DNA from: Zygaena filipendulae
Taxonomy: Eukaryota > Arthropoda > Insecta > Lepidoptera > Zygaenidae
Reading direction: 5' to 3'
Assembly: GCA_907165275.2 (NCBI GenBank)
Contig: OU015666.1
Location: 8,896,001-8,960,000 of the forward strand
Length of the DNA: 64,000 bases
Made by a program: the position numbers and the translations under genes. Below the pieces are notes generated by a model, which was not told the origin of the DNA, did not search any database, and saw only the letters and a program-made list of their open reading frames with translations. Of this stretch, positions 35,701-46,836 are shown one piece after another (the first letter of the stretch is position 1; each line of letters begins with the position of its first letter).

Positions 35701-38700
35701 ATTAATGGGTGTTCTCTATTTACAGATCGATCCAGGTCTAGGTGAAGGCTACGAATCATTTAAGAAATTAAATAAGAAATTAGCTAATAATTTCAAGCAT
35801 ACAAAAGTTCAATATAAAGTCACGAATGTGCGAGAGCTATACAATATTCAGGCAAGTAGGTAGGTACTTACCTATTTACTGTATATACCTAATGACTGGT
35901 AACTGGTTTGTTTATGAGTTTTTCACTTTTGTTTTGCTTTCGGGCTCTCTTTGGTTAATTGTATCTGGATGAAGTCACTCAAAGATACGGCGACTTCCTA
36001 AGTTCCTATCGATGAAATATTTCTTAATTTCTTAGATTGGTTCAGTAGTTCCAGAGACTGTCTCACTCAGACGAAGTAAGAAGTTAGGTCTGAGCTGTCT
36101 CATAAGTACAGCCAAACTTACAAAAATTACCTGTTTAAAATCATAATGTAAGTACGCGACAGTAATAACTACCTAGCTAACTAATCTTTTGTTTTATAAC
36201 TACAGAAATATTTTTTTTGCAGTAGGTAGACGGGCAAAAAGCCCTACTAACTAATAACTGCTAAGCATATTTTGTAGGCAGACATGAATAGTCGAACACG
36301 TATTCAAACAAAGAACACTGACAGCTGACGATTTTTTGTGTCGATATTTTGAAAGCTCTGCTGTTGGTAGACGTAGGTTAGGTACGTATCTTTCGTTTGT
36401 GTAGGGATTGTATCTATCAGAATAGCTGACCGAAAATAGGCGATGCTTGTGGTCCAGAGAGTCTTTTCGTGCGTTTAATGATCTTAAAATTCTATAATTT
36501 GGTTAAAAGTTGGTTAACGATCGTAATAATCCCTATCTACGAGTAGGTAGGTATATCGGCCCCGACAATTTGACGATGGACGACGAGACGATTTTTTTTT
36601 TCGTACAAATTCCGACGCATTCATGGATGTCATAAATAATAAATTTTATCTAACGCCTATAGTCGAGGTTAAACTGGCCCGGGTAAAGACCCTGTGTTGT
36701 AGTCACTAGGTACTTGCAATAGAGGAATCAGAGTCCTCTAAAAATATTTTTCAATAAGTTACAGTATGTAGGTACAGGTACACATAATGCAGCCTTTTGA
36801 TAAGTTGATAAATGAAAGTTTTAATTATGATTTAATAATGATGATAGATAGGTACCTAGATAGATAGATATAATTAAATTTTTAAGGGTACCTACCTCAC
36901 ACGAAATAAATATTTCGTCTGAGGTACCTACGTACAGTTTTATGATAATGGGATGCTGTAATATGCAAAAAAAGCACACGAACACAGCGTATTTTTCCGA
37001 AGAAAGATGCAAAAATATACTAGGTACATCTATACAATAGATACATATAAATCCTATAATATGAAACAATGTCAACAAAACTATAGCACTCCATATTACT
37101 TGTGAGGGATAAGAAAAATAGTTAATAGTAAAGCGGGTGGAAAAAAAACCTCGCATCTTGCCTCTAGGTTACACGCATCCTTTTTTAAATATCTCTACAA
37201 GAAGCGTGTTAAAAATAATCTCATCCAGGATGCGAAAGAGACGGGTGACCGCGTGAAGCATGCGTTCGAAGAGAAGAACACGATAATGCAGGCGGCCATC
37301 ACTGTGGTAGACTTTTGCCTGGCGCTGTTGTTTCTGCGCGTCGTGTTCGCTGCGCGGACCTACCACGATATGTACTTGACGAGCATCGAGCACGATAACG
37401 TATACATCACCGACTACTTCAGGAGAATAGACCAGAGGCGTGGGTCGATGAACAAGCACACTCTGTTGCCGTTGAAAAAAGTAGGTGATGAAAGCAATGA
37501 ATAGGTGCGAAAGTAACTCTGTCTGCATGTCTTTCTGTCTGTCTGTCTGTCTGTTACGCTTTTACGCCTTAATGGCACAATCGATCATTATGAAATTTTG
37601 CATAATATACGTTGTCAGGGGTACAGATATGGACATAGGGTTCCTACTTTTTAACCCAAAACTCCCGCGGGAACTCCCAACTTATCGCGGGTGAAACCGC
37701 GGGGAAATAGCTAGTTATTATTTAATTATTTTATAATTATATCAGCCGACAGACGTTTCTACTGCAGGATTAAGACCTCCTTCAAGGATCTCCATGACAA
37801 CCACTCCTTGCGCTACCCTCATTCGGCCAGGTCACGTGGTCTTCACCATGGTCATGGTCTCATTGGTCCACCATGCGGCAGTTAATAAGTTAATTTTTCA
37901 ACCTTAAACTCTGGGCCCCCGGCCACTTACTAGCTGATTCTATTACGGATCTCCTTTTTTTTTAACTGGATCTTTTTAAAAACTTACGTTTCCCTTTAAA
38001 AAAATAAAAACATCAGATTTTACCTTTGTGTGGGTTCAACATAAATTCGAATGTGAGTTTATTAGTTTGTTTGTTACGCTTTCACGCCTTAACTACTCAA
38101 CCGATTCTTCATGCAATTTTGCATACACATATCATGGGTACATAAAAGAACACTTTCACACACGTCATTCCCGCGGGGACTTCGAAATTAGTATTAGTTT
38201 ATTAGTTATTAAATAAATCGGTTGTTTATTTACAGAGATTTCGCTTAAGACTTTTGGAAACAAATTCACAGGAATTGAAAACCCTCGTTTTTTGAGGTCT
38301 GTTAAAAAATGTTGTTCATGAAATTATTGCTAGATGGAAAGAAGCCGGTACACTGACGTCCACTCGACGGCGTTCTTAACGGCGGACCATCATAAGTTCC
38401 TCACCCAAATCCCGAAACTGATGCTGGAGGTGGTGACGGCGACTACGTTCGTGATGCTCGACCGGCTGTTCTACGAGGCGCTGGATGTTGTCCGCCAACA
38501 CTCCCAAGTTGAGCGCACCCCGCACGGTACCCACGATTTAGACGTTGAGGTACCTACTTATAATATTTCAATAACTGCGTTTTTACTTGCAATAAGGCTT
38601 ACCTTAGGGCGAGGAACTCGAACAGTGCCCGGGACTTGCGACACAGGTGTAGGTTCATGGAGCTCTTTTCTAATGCATCAACTCTGACCTTTACTACCCG

Positions 38701-40290
38701 TGCTCGACAGGAGAAAACCGACGTAGTTTTGCTTGTCGAAAAGAATCGTCAACATAATATGTATAATGTATATCCATATCTTTACGTGAATAGACCACAA
38801 AGGTGCTGCGAGAGTTTCACTTTAAACATCGCTCAACACTCAGGTTGAGGGTACCGGAATGATGGCCAACATAGTGCGCCGAGTGGTCAACGAGTTCAAC
38901 TCCGATGCCAACGTCCACCGTACGGTCACTAACGAGCCGTGTCTCCCACGTCCCAGTCTCATGAGGCCCATCTTTTTTATGAAAATCTACGGCGGCTACC
39001 TCTGGATTCTGGTGCTCTTGTACTTTAATAGATACACGCTACGATTGAAAAGGTTTGAATAACTTCCATTTGCGAATTTAACTACGTATGTATATAATAC
39101 CTATAGCTGTTCCCCCGAGGTTTCACCCGTGGTAATTTCGGAGTTCCCTCAGGAATTCCGGGTTACAATATAGTCTATGACATTCACAAATAATGTGGCT
39201 TTCTATTGGTAAAAGAACTTTCAAAATAAGTTCAATAGATCTAGAGATTACCCCCGACTAGTATGCTATTATATTACCTGTGCCCCCTACAACGTTGCAA
39301 ACTCACATGTATATAGATTATTAATATTAAGATACTTGGACATTATCACACATCGCCTGGTCCCAAACTAAGCAGATCTTGTATCGTGGGTTTGGATATG
39401 GGTACTAGACAACTAATGTAATACAAACACCAATGTTCATCGCAAAAATGTTTATCCTGATGTATAATTCCAAAGGCTCTAGATACCATAATATGTAAAA
39501 TTAATATTCTGTATGCCATAAGACATGTTGTAAATGTCTTTTTCTGAAGTGAAATATCTTAGAGCACCAGAGATAACCAATTTTTGTGGTGCGTTATCTT
39601 AATACGTGTTATGGTCATAGTGAATAAGGGCCCAGCGCTAAGGATGTAAATACTTAGTTTTAACCAGGTGGGTATGGCTTTCAGATTGATCTGCAGCTAT
39701 TTCTATCCTCGTCGTGAAAAACAACGCATATTACATTTATACAACGACATACTGAAGCAGCGTATGAAGATGCAGAAAACCTTGCGCAGGAAGGCAGTGC
39801 AGGCGGTGCGAGCGCACTACTTGTCAGGCGAGAACATGCTCAGTGTGCGCATGAAGTTCCCGCGACTATTGGGCTGGCTGAGAATTTTTCCAGCGGGCAA
39901 GATGAAATGTCTCATTTGCGGCGAAGCGGAACCGGGGAATTCTAGGCGTTAGTGACACATCTATTCTATGGTACAGGTATTCCTACAGGTTTTCAGAATG
40001 TCGTCGTCTAACGGTGCAACGCAGACGTGGTAGAATATTTTTGGCCGTAGTAAAATGTGAAGGGGTGGCAGTCTTTAAGTACCTATTGAAAAAAATAAAC
40101 CAAGTAAATGTCGTTTGCAGTTAACACAAATGATAGTTCATGGCACTCTTGCTCGAAGCCCAAATGTCCGTTCGTCTACTGTCCAGAGTGCTGGTTGGAT
40201 GTAGGAGAGGGATGTTTGGCGTGCGACCCCAGCCTGGCGGAGTTGAGTGACATCGATTCGCTTAGTGAAGACGAACGACCAAGACATTAA
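29755..40290 (+). CDS. DC-STAMP domain-containing membrane protein (DCST1/DCST2/sneaky family), complete, 11 coding exons
   Basis: Multi-pass membrane protein. Relatives act in sperm membrane breakdown and gamete fusion in flies and mammals, and the C-terminus is a RING-like domain (family knowledge). Inferred exons: 29755-29989, 31365-31484, 32721-32892, 33380-33520, 35034-35286, 35726-35859, 37168-37480, 38334-38549, 38844-39052, 39685-39947, 40121-40290, all phase-continuous, about 741 aa. Landmarks: CLGFVAGFGLGQLYCVCF (first membrane segments), GPITNMGLNAKEVVRVFACS, AAAAICWPLRLPYVCN, HDNVYITDYFRRID, LICSYFYPRREKQR. The C-terminal Cys pattern is CLIC ... CSKPKC ... YCPECW ... CLAC. The exon 6/7 junction has an alternative GC-AG solution (ending 35851, restarting 37229; about 718 aa). 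The assignment to DCST1 or DCST2 is not resolved. Introns carry several Helitron-like repeats and H1 hairpins. Confidence 0.88.
30063..30302 (-). mobile_element. Helitron-like repeat in DCST intron 1
   Basis: Reversed CTAG end and hairpin CCGCGCGGTTTCACCCGCG. A related copy lies at about 30,908-31,200 (minus), sharing CTTATCGGATGTCTACGTCA-type sequence. Confidence 0.6.
31707..31893 (-). mobile_element. Helitron-like repeat in DCST intron 2
   Basis: CTAG at 31710-31707, hairpin GCGGTTTCACCCGCG, interior CTGACAACGTGTATGC and GTTGAGGCATGAAAGCGTAA. Confidence 0.65.
32164..32362 (+). mobile_element. Complete Helitron-like repeat in DCST intron 2
   Basis: 199 bp from TCCTTACTATTATAAACG to GGGAACAGCTAG, lying between A and T. 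This fits the 5'-TC, 3'-CTRR and A/T target rule for Helitrons. Confidence 0.75.
32488..32510. mobile_element. Ultra-short hairpin element, family H1, copy 2
   Basis: A 23-bp palindrome, CTCAGACGAAA then ATTTCGTCTGAG with overlap at the centre. Flanked by the perfect 8-bp direct repeat GTCCTACA at 32480-32487 and 32511-32518. It is the smallest copy. Confidence 0.8.
36066..36094. mobile_element. Ultra-short hairpin element, family H1, copy 3
   Basis: 29 bp with ends CTCAGACGAAGTAAG and TTAGGTCTGAG (stem partly decayed). Perfect 8-bp direct repeat CTGTCTCA at 36058-36065 and 36095-36102. Confidence 0.75.
36896..36923. mobile_element. Ultra-short hairpin element, family H1, copy 4
   Basis: 28 bp with ends CTCACACGAAATA and TATTTCGTCTGAG. 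Perfect direct repeat GTACCTAC on both sides, though that 8-mer is common in this genome and so carries less weight. Confidence 0.7.
37505..37714 (+). mobile_element. Helitron-like repeat in DCST intron 7
   Basis: Starts after a CTGT tandem run, contains TTACGCCTTAATGGCACAAT, hairpin CGCGGGTGAAACCGCG, and ends in CTAG followed by T. A truncated plus copy follows at about 38,040-38,190. Confidence 0.65.
39104..39300 (-). mobile_element. Helitron-like repeat in DCST intron 9
   Basis: Begins CTATAGCTGTTCCCCCGAGG, with GGTTTCACCCGTGG as the degraded hairpin. It resembles the copy at 62665 (ATTGGTAAAA, GATCTAGAGATTACCCC). Confidence 0.55.
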
Positions 40291-40945
40291 CCACTAAAAG
40301 TAAGTAGGTACTTACTATCTTCTAGCAAAATATGCTCCCACGACAAGTAAGTAATAGTTAGGTAAAAGTCTAGTTTATTAAACACTAATTTTTCCCCTCG
40401 TCATTTTACCCGCACCCATTTTGGGATTCCGTCGAGAACGCTTAAAAAGTGTCCTATAGCTAAAGTAGCTGATGCTGAGTTGGTGACCCTTTCGGCAGAG
40501 CATGCAAGAGATATTTTTCTGTGTTCAAGCTTGCAAATGCATAAATGACCTTACATCCTTATACCTACAATGTATAGGTAGGGTATAAGGTAGGTACATT
40601 ATAATACATATTTTACTTCGCAATTTTTTTTTTATTTTTCCATTGTGGCGTCTATTACTAATAATTTTGCCAATGACAATGTTTTTAGTGCTAAAAGCAG
40701 GAGGTAAAAAATAACACCGTTGTCTTTTGAAAACCTACAGTTTCTTGCTTCAGGTACACAAAACGGCTGCTGACAGGAGGCTGAGGCAAAGAAAGTGTAC
40801 ACTGTACACTCCAATGATATTTTAAGTAGAATGTCTTTGGTACACTCAGTAGGACTTGCATGCGACAGCAACCTGCTCCGAGTTTGTACAATATAATATG
40901 AGCTCTGTTCGTATTGATCAAAGATATAATAAAATAAACTTCTAT

Positions 40946-42229
40946 TCAAAAAAGTCCGTATTCCAACTGTTCGCCCACAGTCAAGTTGCTGACGAACTGT
41001 ATGTTTTCCGCTACTTCGTTGCAAAGGAGAGCTAGTCCAGTTAGTTGGCCCTCTTCTTGTGGAGTGAAGTTGTACACCAACTATATAGAGAAGTACAGAA
41101 ACAGGGTGATATTAGTGTCTTCCAGAATATTCGTAACCACACTTGATAAATCTACGAAATCTACGTAGATTATTGTAAACAGATTCTCATGGTGATTGAC
41201 AAATTATTTTTCAAAACAAAGTGCTTCATTCGTCACTATAGTGATAAACATTTCCAGATCCATGCCTGATAACAAAGGAATATTTAAATAGACCTAGTAC
41301 CTAGGGCCTACAGAGGAAGAAATAGTGATAGGGCCATAATCAGGCCCCATAATATAGAGGAAGATGTTAGATCTTAGAAGACCCTATTCCTCCATTATAG
41401 CTGAATTTAGAAGGATATCTACCTGAAATTTCACATTGTTAATTCCAAAATCATTTTTTTTTGGGTACCTACTTCTTAAAAAACCTACCGATAGAAACTC
41501 ATCGTAAGTGATCCACCCGTCGTTGTCTGTGTCCGCGGCGTTAAATTTTTCCTTCCGCAGTTCCATTGAGCTGTCGTCGCTCAAACTTTCGAGCACTGCA
41601 CCGCTGTAAAATGTTCAATGTGTAGGTACTATAAATAAAATATAAATAGATAAACCTATCTTCTTAACAAAGCTTTTGTGTATTTGCGCCTCTTTGAACT
41701 TTTCATAAAAAAGGAAACAAAAAGTTTATTATATTATATCTACTTAGATTAGTTCGGTACCTACATGTTTGGCTATGCACAGACACTTTACGGATAGATA
41801 TTGGAGCCGCGGTCATTTGCCATAGTTTTTCTCTATAGACCCTATGTTCTCACGCCAGTTGAGATAAATCTTGAACTCAAGAACTCACACAATAATTATT
41901 ATACCTACCTAACTAGTGTAAATGCAAAAAAGTAGTAAATAAAAATGTGTCAGTCCATTGCGCCATTGCGCCACACAACCTGTATAGATACGCGATACTT
42001 TCTGCAAGTCCCTGTATCTAATGAACAACTTTTGCCTAGGTATACCTACCTAATTTTAATTAGTAAGATGTATCAATTTAACTAACAAATCATCGAAACC
42101 CAGCATGCCATTGGTCTGATTGTCGAACAGCAGGAACAAGCTGTGCAAATTCGCGATGGTCACCTCGTTCCAGCCGGGGAAACGGCGCACCACTTTCTGC
42201 ATACTCCAACGACGGTCCTGCTCTTTCAT
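40946..42229 (-). CDS. Small EF-hand calcium-binding protein (130 aa, complete)
   Basis: Exons on the minus strand: 42229-42087, 41603-41489, 41080-40946. Phases join cleanly and give 130 aa plus TGA. EF-hand 1 is LFLLFDNQTNGMLGFDDF (loop D-x-Q-x-N-G, last position D, so probably weak). EF-hand 2 is FNAADTDNDGWITYDEFL with a canonical D-x-D-x-D-G-x-I-x-x-x-E loop. The C-terminal exon reads FTPQEEGQLTGLALLCNEVA and ends EQLEYGLF. The start is the first ATG after an acceptor (CTCTTTAG) at 42233. An upstream exon ending at 42533 carries an in-frame TAG and is therefore 5' UTR. The protein is calmodulin-like in size but not calmodulin, and I cannot assign an orthologue. It converges on the DCST gene with about 650 bp between stop codons. 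Confidence 0.75.
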
Positions 42230-42532
42230 TTCCTAAAGAGAGGAAAAACGCTTGAGTGTGCTAACATATCTGTGTAAATTGCTCTATCCAATTATTAATT
42301 ATTTTTCTCATACTTTATAAGTACGATCACAGTCACAACTTAATACAAAAAAGACAGCCCTGCTGAATTTCTTGTCAGTTCTTCTTCTTTCTAGAGGACG
42401 CACGGACGTAGATACCTATTCCCATCCTATTCCGAACTGACAGTAATTTATAGTTCTAAGAACCAGGTGACGCTTGTAACAACCAATCCAAAGTAATATC
42501 TAAATTATTTTTATTTTGTTTCTCTAACTTAC

Positions 42533-42600
42533 CTAATGCGCGTCACTTCCGTTGACTGCACGCGCGTCATTTCCGATTTCCGTTGCTTACTCAAGGTGCA
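42533..42600 (-). promoter_or_regulatory. Putative 5' UTR exon and promoter-proximal motifs of the EF-hand gene
   Basis: A donor CATTAG/GTAAGT at 42533 ends a likely noncoding first exon. The sequence contains CGGAAATGACGCGC and CGGAAGTGACGCGC, a duplicated ETS/CRE-like motif. The transcription start is not resolved. Confidence 0.4.
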
Positions 42601-44525
42601 GTCGCTTGGTGTAATTCTATCCTAGTGATTGAATTCATTGGACAAGATAAAAAAAAGCTAGTAGTTTTGGGCTTTGGCGTACTTGATTGTATTGACGCTG
42701 TTCGGCTAATCTCTTGTAGAATAGATCCACCAGTTTGTCGTAATCAGTCAATGAAACTTTTTGCGTTTCTGCCACTTTTTTCTTTGGCTCTCCTGTGTAG
42801 GTATAGAGTATTTATTAGGGAACTAGCTGTTTTCCCCGATTGCACCAGCCTTAATTTCGAAGATCCCGCAAGAATTAGGGGACAAAAGTAGGTACTCTAG
42901 GTAGGCAGGTATGTCTTTTGTTGAACATGAAAATATGTTGCCTATGCTTTTGTGTCTGCAAAATTTCATGATAATGCGGATTGAGTCATTAATACCTAGA
43001 CGGAAAAGAGAGAAACCCGGAAAGCAATTTCTAATTATTTAGTCAAATTGTATATTGTGTACCTGTGGAAGTGAAATCTTCTTGGCGGTAGAAACATATA
43101 GGTTTTCTTTTCACAGGATATTCAAAAAACCTTCCCAAACCAGAAAATATGACACTTATATGGTGGCCCATATTACTGCAAATATAAGAATAAAGTAAAT
43201 ATAAACGGCTTATACGACTTTATTCATGGAGTTGCTCCAATTCGATTTCTTTAGTTTAGAATAACTTCTAAATTATATTTTCTCGTTCGCCTCCAAACAA
43301 AGCCCCTAAAGTTCACCTTGGTGCGTCAAATTGACAAAGTTGTCAGATTCTTACCAGCTATTGGCTATTTGGACCAAAAACTTTTTTTTTGTAACGAAAA
43401 TTACTAACCTCTGTTTATCACTAGGTACCTATCTACGCGTGCAAAAGATCTATTCATGAGTCCACTTAGTCGTTTTTTGAGCAAACCCATATAAGGGGAC
43501 TCCTTATGTGTGTAAAAAAAACATAGGTACAGCCGAATGCAGAACATCCTTTTTCGAAGTCGTTTAATTTTAGATATCTATACATGCGTGTTCCTTTCCT
43601 GTTTCCTATCAATGGTATTGCACCTGCAGTTGCATAGGATAATAATAATAATTAAAAAGACGTTATCTATTCAAATCATGATTTTATTAGATACGTATCA
43701 TAAATGATTATTATTATTATTATAAAAAAGTTAATAAAATGTTTCCATAAGTAGGTATAAAATTTAATATAAGGTAGGTACACTTAAAGTGCCAAACGAA
43801 AAAATAACAATGTTTTTATACGTAAAATTATAATTTTATCGTATTTTTAATATTTAAGATGATAACTACTATGTTTAAACTTTAGACATGACGCGAAAAA
43901 TCCTTTTCCAACCACCCGCAAATAACGTAGTAGGTACGCGAGAGTCTGCAAAGATTTTATACATAGACTCCTCAGAACCGCTGCTAACCTGGTTTTTAAC
44001 TTTGACTCGACAGGTGAAACAAAAAATTTCTCAAATCGGTCTAATTTATAAAAATGTACGAACTGTGTTACATTTATATAAAAATATGTATAGATTATAT
44101 TATGTACCTACTCGTATATATTATCTGTATTACCAAAGAATTACCAGCGTCAAAGTCTAAACATAGTTGTACAATAAAGCAAAACAAAAATGGTAAAAGC
44201 ACAGTATAAAATGCGTCGCATTGCATACGCGGTAATCCGTAGATAGATACTCCACTGACCAATTGATTTATCAGTAAATAGGTATATTTTATCCAATGAC
44301 ATTCTATTTTATCATTGACAAATTCATTACCTAACATACTTTATTGAAACGAAATAACTGCATCGATTTGTATATAATATAATAACTACGACCAAGTAAA
44401 AACAAATAATGTAAATAACACAATGTAATATAGGTTTAACCCATCATAATAATAGAGGTTTCAATGCAGACTTACTTATAATAATTATCTAATTTATATT
44501 TCCTACAATACACAGACGACGCTAT
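42601..44525. other. Intergenic tract with Helitron-like remnant
   Basis: A reversed Helitron-like copy at about 42,823-43,010 (CTAGCTGTTTTCCCCGATTG) is the only recognisable feature. The rest is AT-rich with no supported gene. Confidence 0.45.
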
Positions 44526-44675
44526 AGGGAACGTGCACAACGATGGTGCTGCCGCCTGGCATCGCCAATCCGAATCATTTGTTGTCATTGACATTTTTAA
44601 CAAGTAAACAGAAAATAAATCGAATACCGTAAAATTTTATTTTATTAGTGAAACTTATTAGTGTAGCTAATCATA

Positions 44676-45852
44676 ATGTATTGTTGCATATTTGGATGTA
44701 CCAATAAATACCTAAGAAATGAAAATAAATCGAATAAAGTAAAGTTTTATCACTTTCCAAAGAATAGTATTCTTATGCCATGGTTATGCGAAAAACGCAA
44801 AATATGGATAAATGCAGTAAAAAAACATACGTAAGTAAAGAGTTTTGTGCATTTATAAATAATCAATAATATTAGTAGTGAAAATAACCAAGTTTTGTAA
44901 TTGATACAGTCAGTTAAACATTAATTTTCAATCTGTTTTCAGCAAACATCCGAATGATTGGCTTCCATGTACAAATACAGTAATATGCAGTGCTCACTTC
45001 ATTGGCAACAAAAAATCAGAAAATCCTTTACATCCGTCATACGTTCCTACAGTTTTCCCTGGTAAAGAAAATATTCCACAAAAATTGGTAAAAAAATTAC
45101 AAAGATTTGAAAGACATCAACGTCGAATACAACAAGCTAAGTGTGTAGAAATAACTACTGTTAAGAATTCCTTAGAATTTAGTACGGAAGGTAATGTTCA
45201 ACCTGAAAGGCTAGCTAAAAGAAGCTTTGGATGTCAAAGTGATGATTTATCAAGGGGAGAACCAACATATTATAATACACATTTATTCTGCAGTTTGTTT
45301 AATATAAATGGTGTTTGCACAGTTGAAATTCAGACTAATATGATATCAAAAAAATTGGAAGAAAAAAGCTGTGAAGTAAATATTCCTTTATCTGCCAAAA
45401 CTAAGAAGGATTTTAGTTGTGACCCTCTTGACCAGCATTCACAAATGCTGCTTTGCCAAGGATTTCATGGCATCACTTCATTAAAAACAGAAGAAAATCT
45501 AATAAGTTCAACAGGTGTGACATTTTCAGTATATTATTTGCTTTTAAATTTACTTCCTGATATTAAGTCCTCAAGTATAGATAAAAAAACCAAGTTACTT
45601 ATCACATTAATGAAGCTAAAGACAGGATTACGTTTCTCGGTATTGAGTATTATATTCAAAATTCATAGAACAACCATACGAAGAATATTTGACTTTTCCA
45701 GTTATTACAGCCTCATTTTCATCACACTCTACTACCTCTTCAACCTGCAATACATGGTCGGCCTCGAAGAGTTTTTGACCTTTAGCCATGTTTTGGCCAC
45801 GCTGAAGATCATTAATATTAATAGAGCGGAACCCGTATTGTATAACTTTTAA
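44676..45852 (+). pseudogene. THAP-domain transposase fragment lacking its DDE core
   Basis: Exon 1 44676-44830 and exon 2 44943-45852, joined across a GTAAGT..TTTTCAG intron. The THAP zinc finger is complete in outline: CCIFGC, then the pair C..H in ICSAHFIG, with PLHPSYVPTVFP as the AVPTIF-like box. Further on, VYYLLLNLLPDIK and KLKTGLRFSVLSIIFKIHRT then TIRRIF form the helix-turn-helix typical of PIF/ISL2EU DDE transposases. Just after this, near 45,700, the frame runs antisense into the neighbouring gene of the element. The DDE catalytic domain is absent, so the product cannot be an active transposase. A residual THAP DNA-binding protein could still be made. Confidence 0.7.
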
Positions 45853-45855
45853 CAT
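45700..45855 (-). pseudogene. N-terminal remnant of the element's second ORF
   Basis: The minus frame from ATG at 45855 reads NMAKGQKLFEADHVLQVEEV and AVITGKV, then loses similarity near the deletion junction. The pattern resembles the zinc-finger/YqaJ-type accessory protein of ISL2EU elements (from memory). Only about 50 residues remain. Confidence 0.45.
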
Positions 45856-46080
45856 ATTAAAAGAATTAAAAAATAATTTGGTTTACAACTGAAAGAAGTG
45901 AAAGAAGTGAAAAACAATGATAGATGACAACAATGAAAGTTGCTTTTACTGTCCGCATGGTGTCTCTTTTGTCGATTTAGTGCTGCCACCTATAGTTCGT
46001 GCACGTTCCCTATCTCCATAATTATGAATGACTTTTCAAATACAAAAAATTCATTTATTTGAAATCCACTTATCAACTAT

Positions 46081-46260
46081 ACTCGCTGTTCCCCGCGTTT
46101 TCACCCGCGTTAGTTTCGAAGATCCCGCGGATATTCCGAGATAAAAGTAGATAGTTACTGCCCTATCTATATATCTTTTTTCTGCACCTACCCTTGACAA
46201 CGCGTAGGTAGTAGGTATCCAAAATTTTATGTAGTTTCTTCCGCGTTAATTTCGTAGGGA
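46081..46260 (-). mobile_element. Helitron-like repeat, degraded
   Basis: CTCGCTGTTCCCCGCGTTTT and CACCCGCGTTAGTTTCGAAG mark the reversed 3' end. Confidence 0.5.
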
Positions 46261-46542
46261 TTACAAATAAAAAAAAAAAATACTCATCAATGAGATTACC
46301 TAAATAAAATTCGAACAAATCGTGTAGGTAGATATAATATGGAGTTATGAGAAACTTTTATTACGTTGCGGGCAAAGACATTCTAAAGGAGAATAAAACA
46401 TATTAAGACACCTTTTTCAAAAGTGCAAAACGCTTGTAAAAAAAAACGTATACCTAATATGAATTTTTAAGTATTTTGTTGTTAATTATTTATGAATGTG
46501 TTTGTATGACACATACATACATACATACAGAACAAGCTACTA

Positions 46543-46836
46543 AAATTGGACAAAGATAAGCAACAGCTAGTGTGTTGTTATAGTTACCCACACTCATTGA
46601 TATTTTAATATTATATCCATGCTGGAGAAACTTGAGTAAATCGTATTTTAAAATTATAGCGTCATTTTGTGTTAACATCTTTTTAGGTTCAACAATTTGT
46701 TGGTGTTTAAACAATGTAATAATAATAATTATTTACCTATTATTGTTATAATAAACATTCTGTAACTTTCAATAAAGCGTTCTGTACCAATAATTTTGTG
46801 GGCTAACATGTTATTGCTTATCGGCGTCCAATTATA
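46543..46836. mobile_element. MITE, GGAC..AGATAAG family, copy 3
   Basis: Ends AAATTGGACAAAGATAAGCA and GCTTATCGGCGTCCAATTA. More diverged than the copies at 24674 and 28744. Confidence 0.65.

Larger units (their letters stand above)
44526..46011. mobile_element. ISL2EU/PIF-like DNA transposon, internally deleted
   Basis: The inverted ends AGGGAACGTGCACAACGATG and AGTTCGTGCACGTTCCCT are flanked by AT on both sides, consistent with the 2-bp AT duplication described for ISL2EU-type elements. The left half encodes a THAP domain and transposase helix-turn-helix on the plus strand. The right half retains the start of a second gene on the minus strand. The catalytic middle is missing, so it is nonautonomous. 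Confidence 0.75.

Noticed and set aside
37168..37228. Initial impression that the upstream acceptor of DCST exon 7 leads to a stop
   Set aside because: True only in one phase; in the phase matching a GT donor at 35860 the segment is open, so both solutions are reported.
40632..41024. 130-codon minus-strand frame overlapping the last EF-hand exon
   Set aside because: It is out of frame with the EF-hand coding sequence and has no domain.
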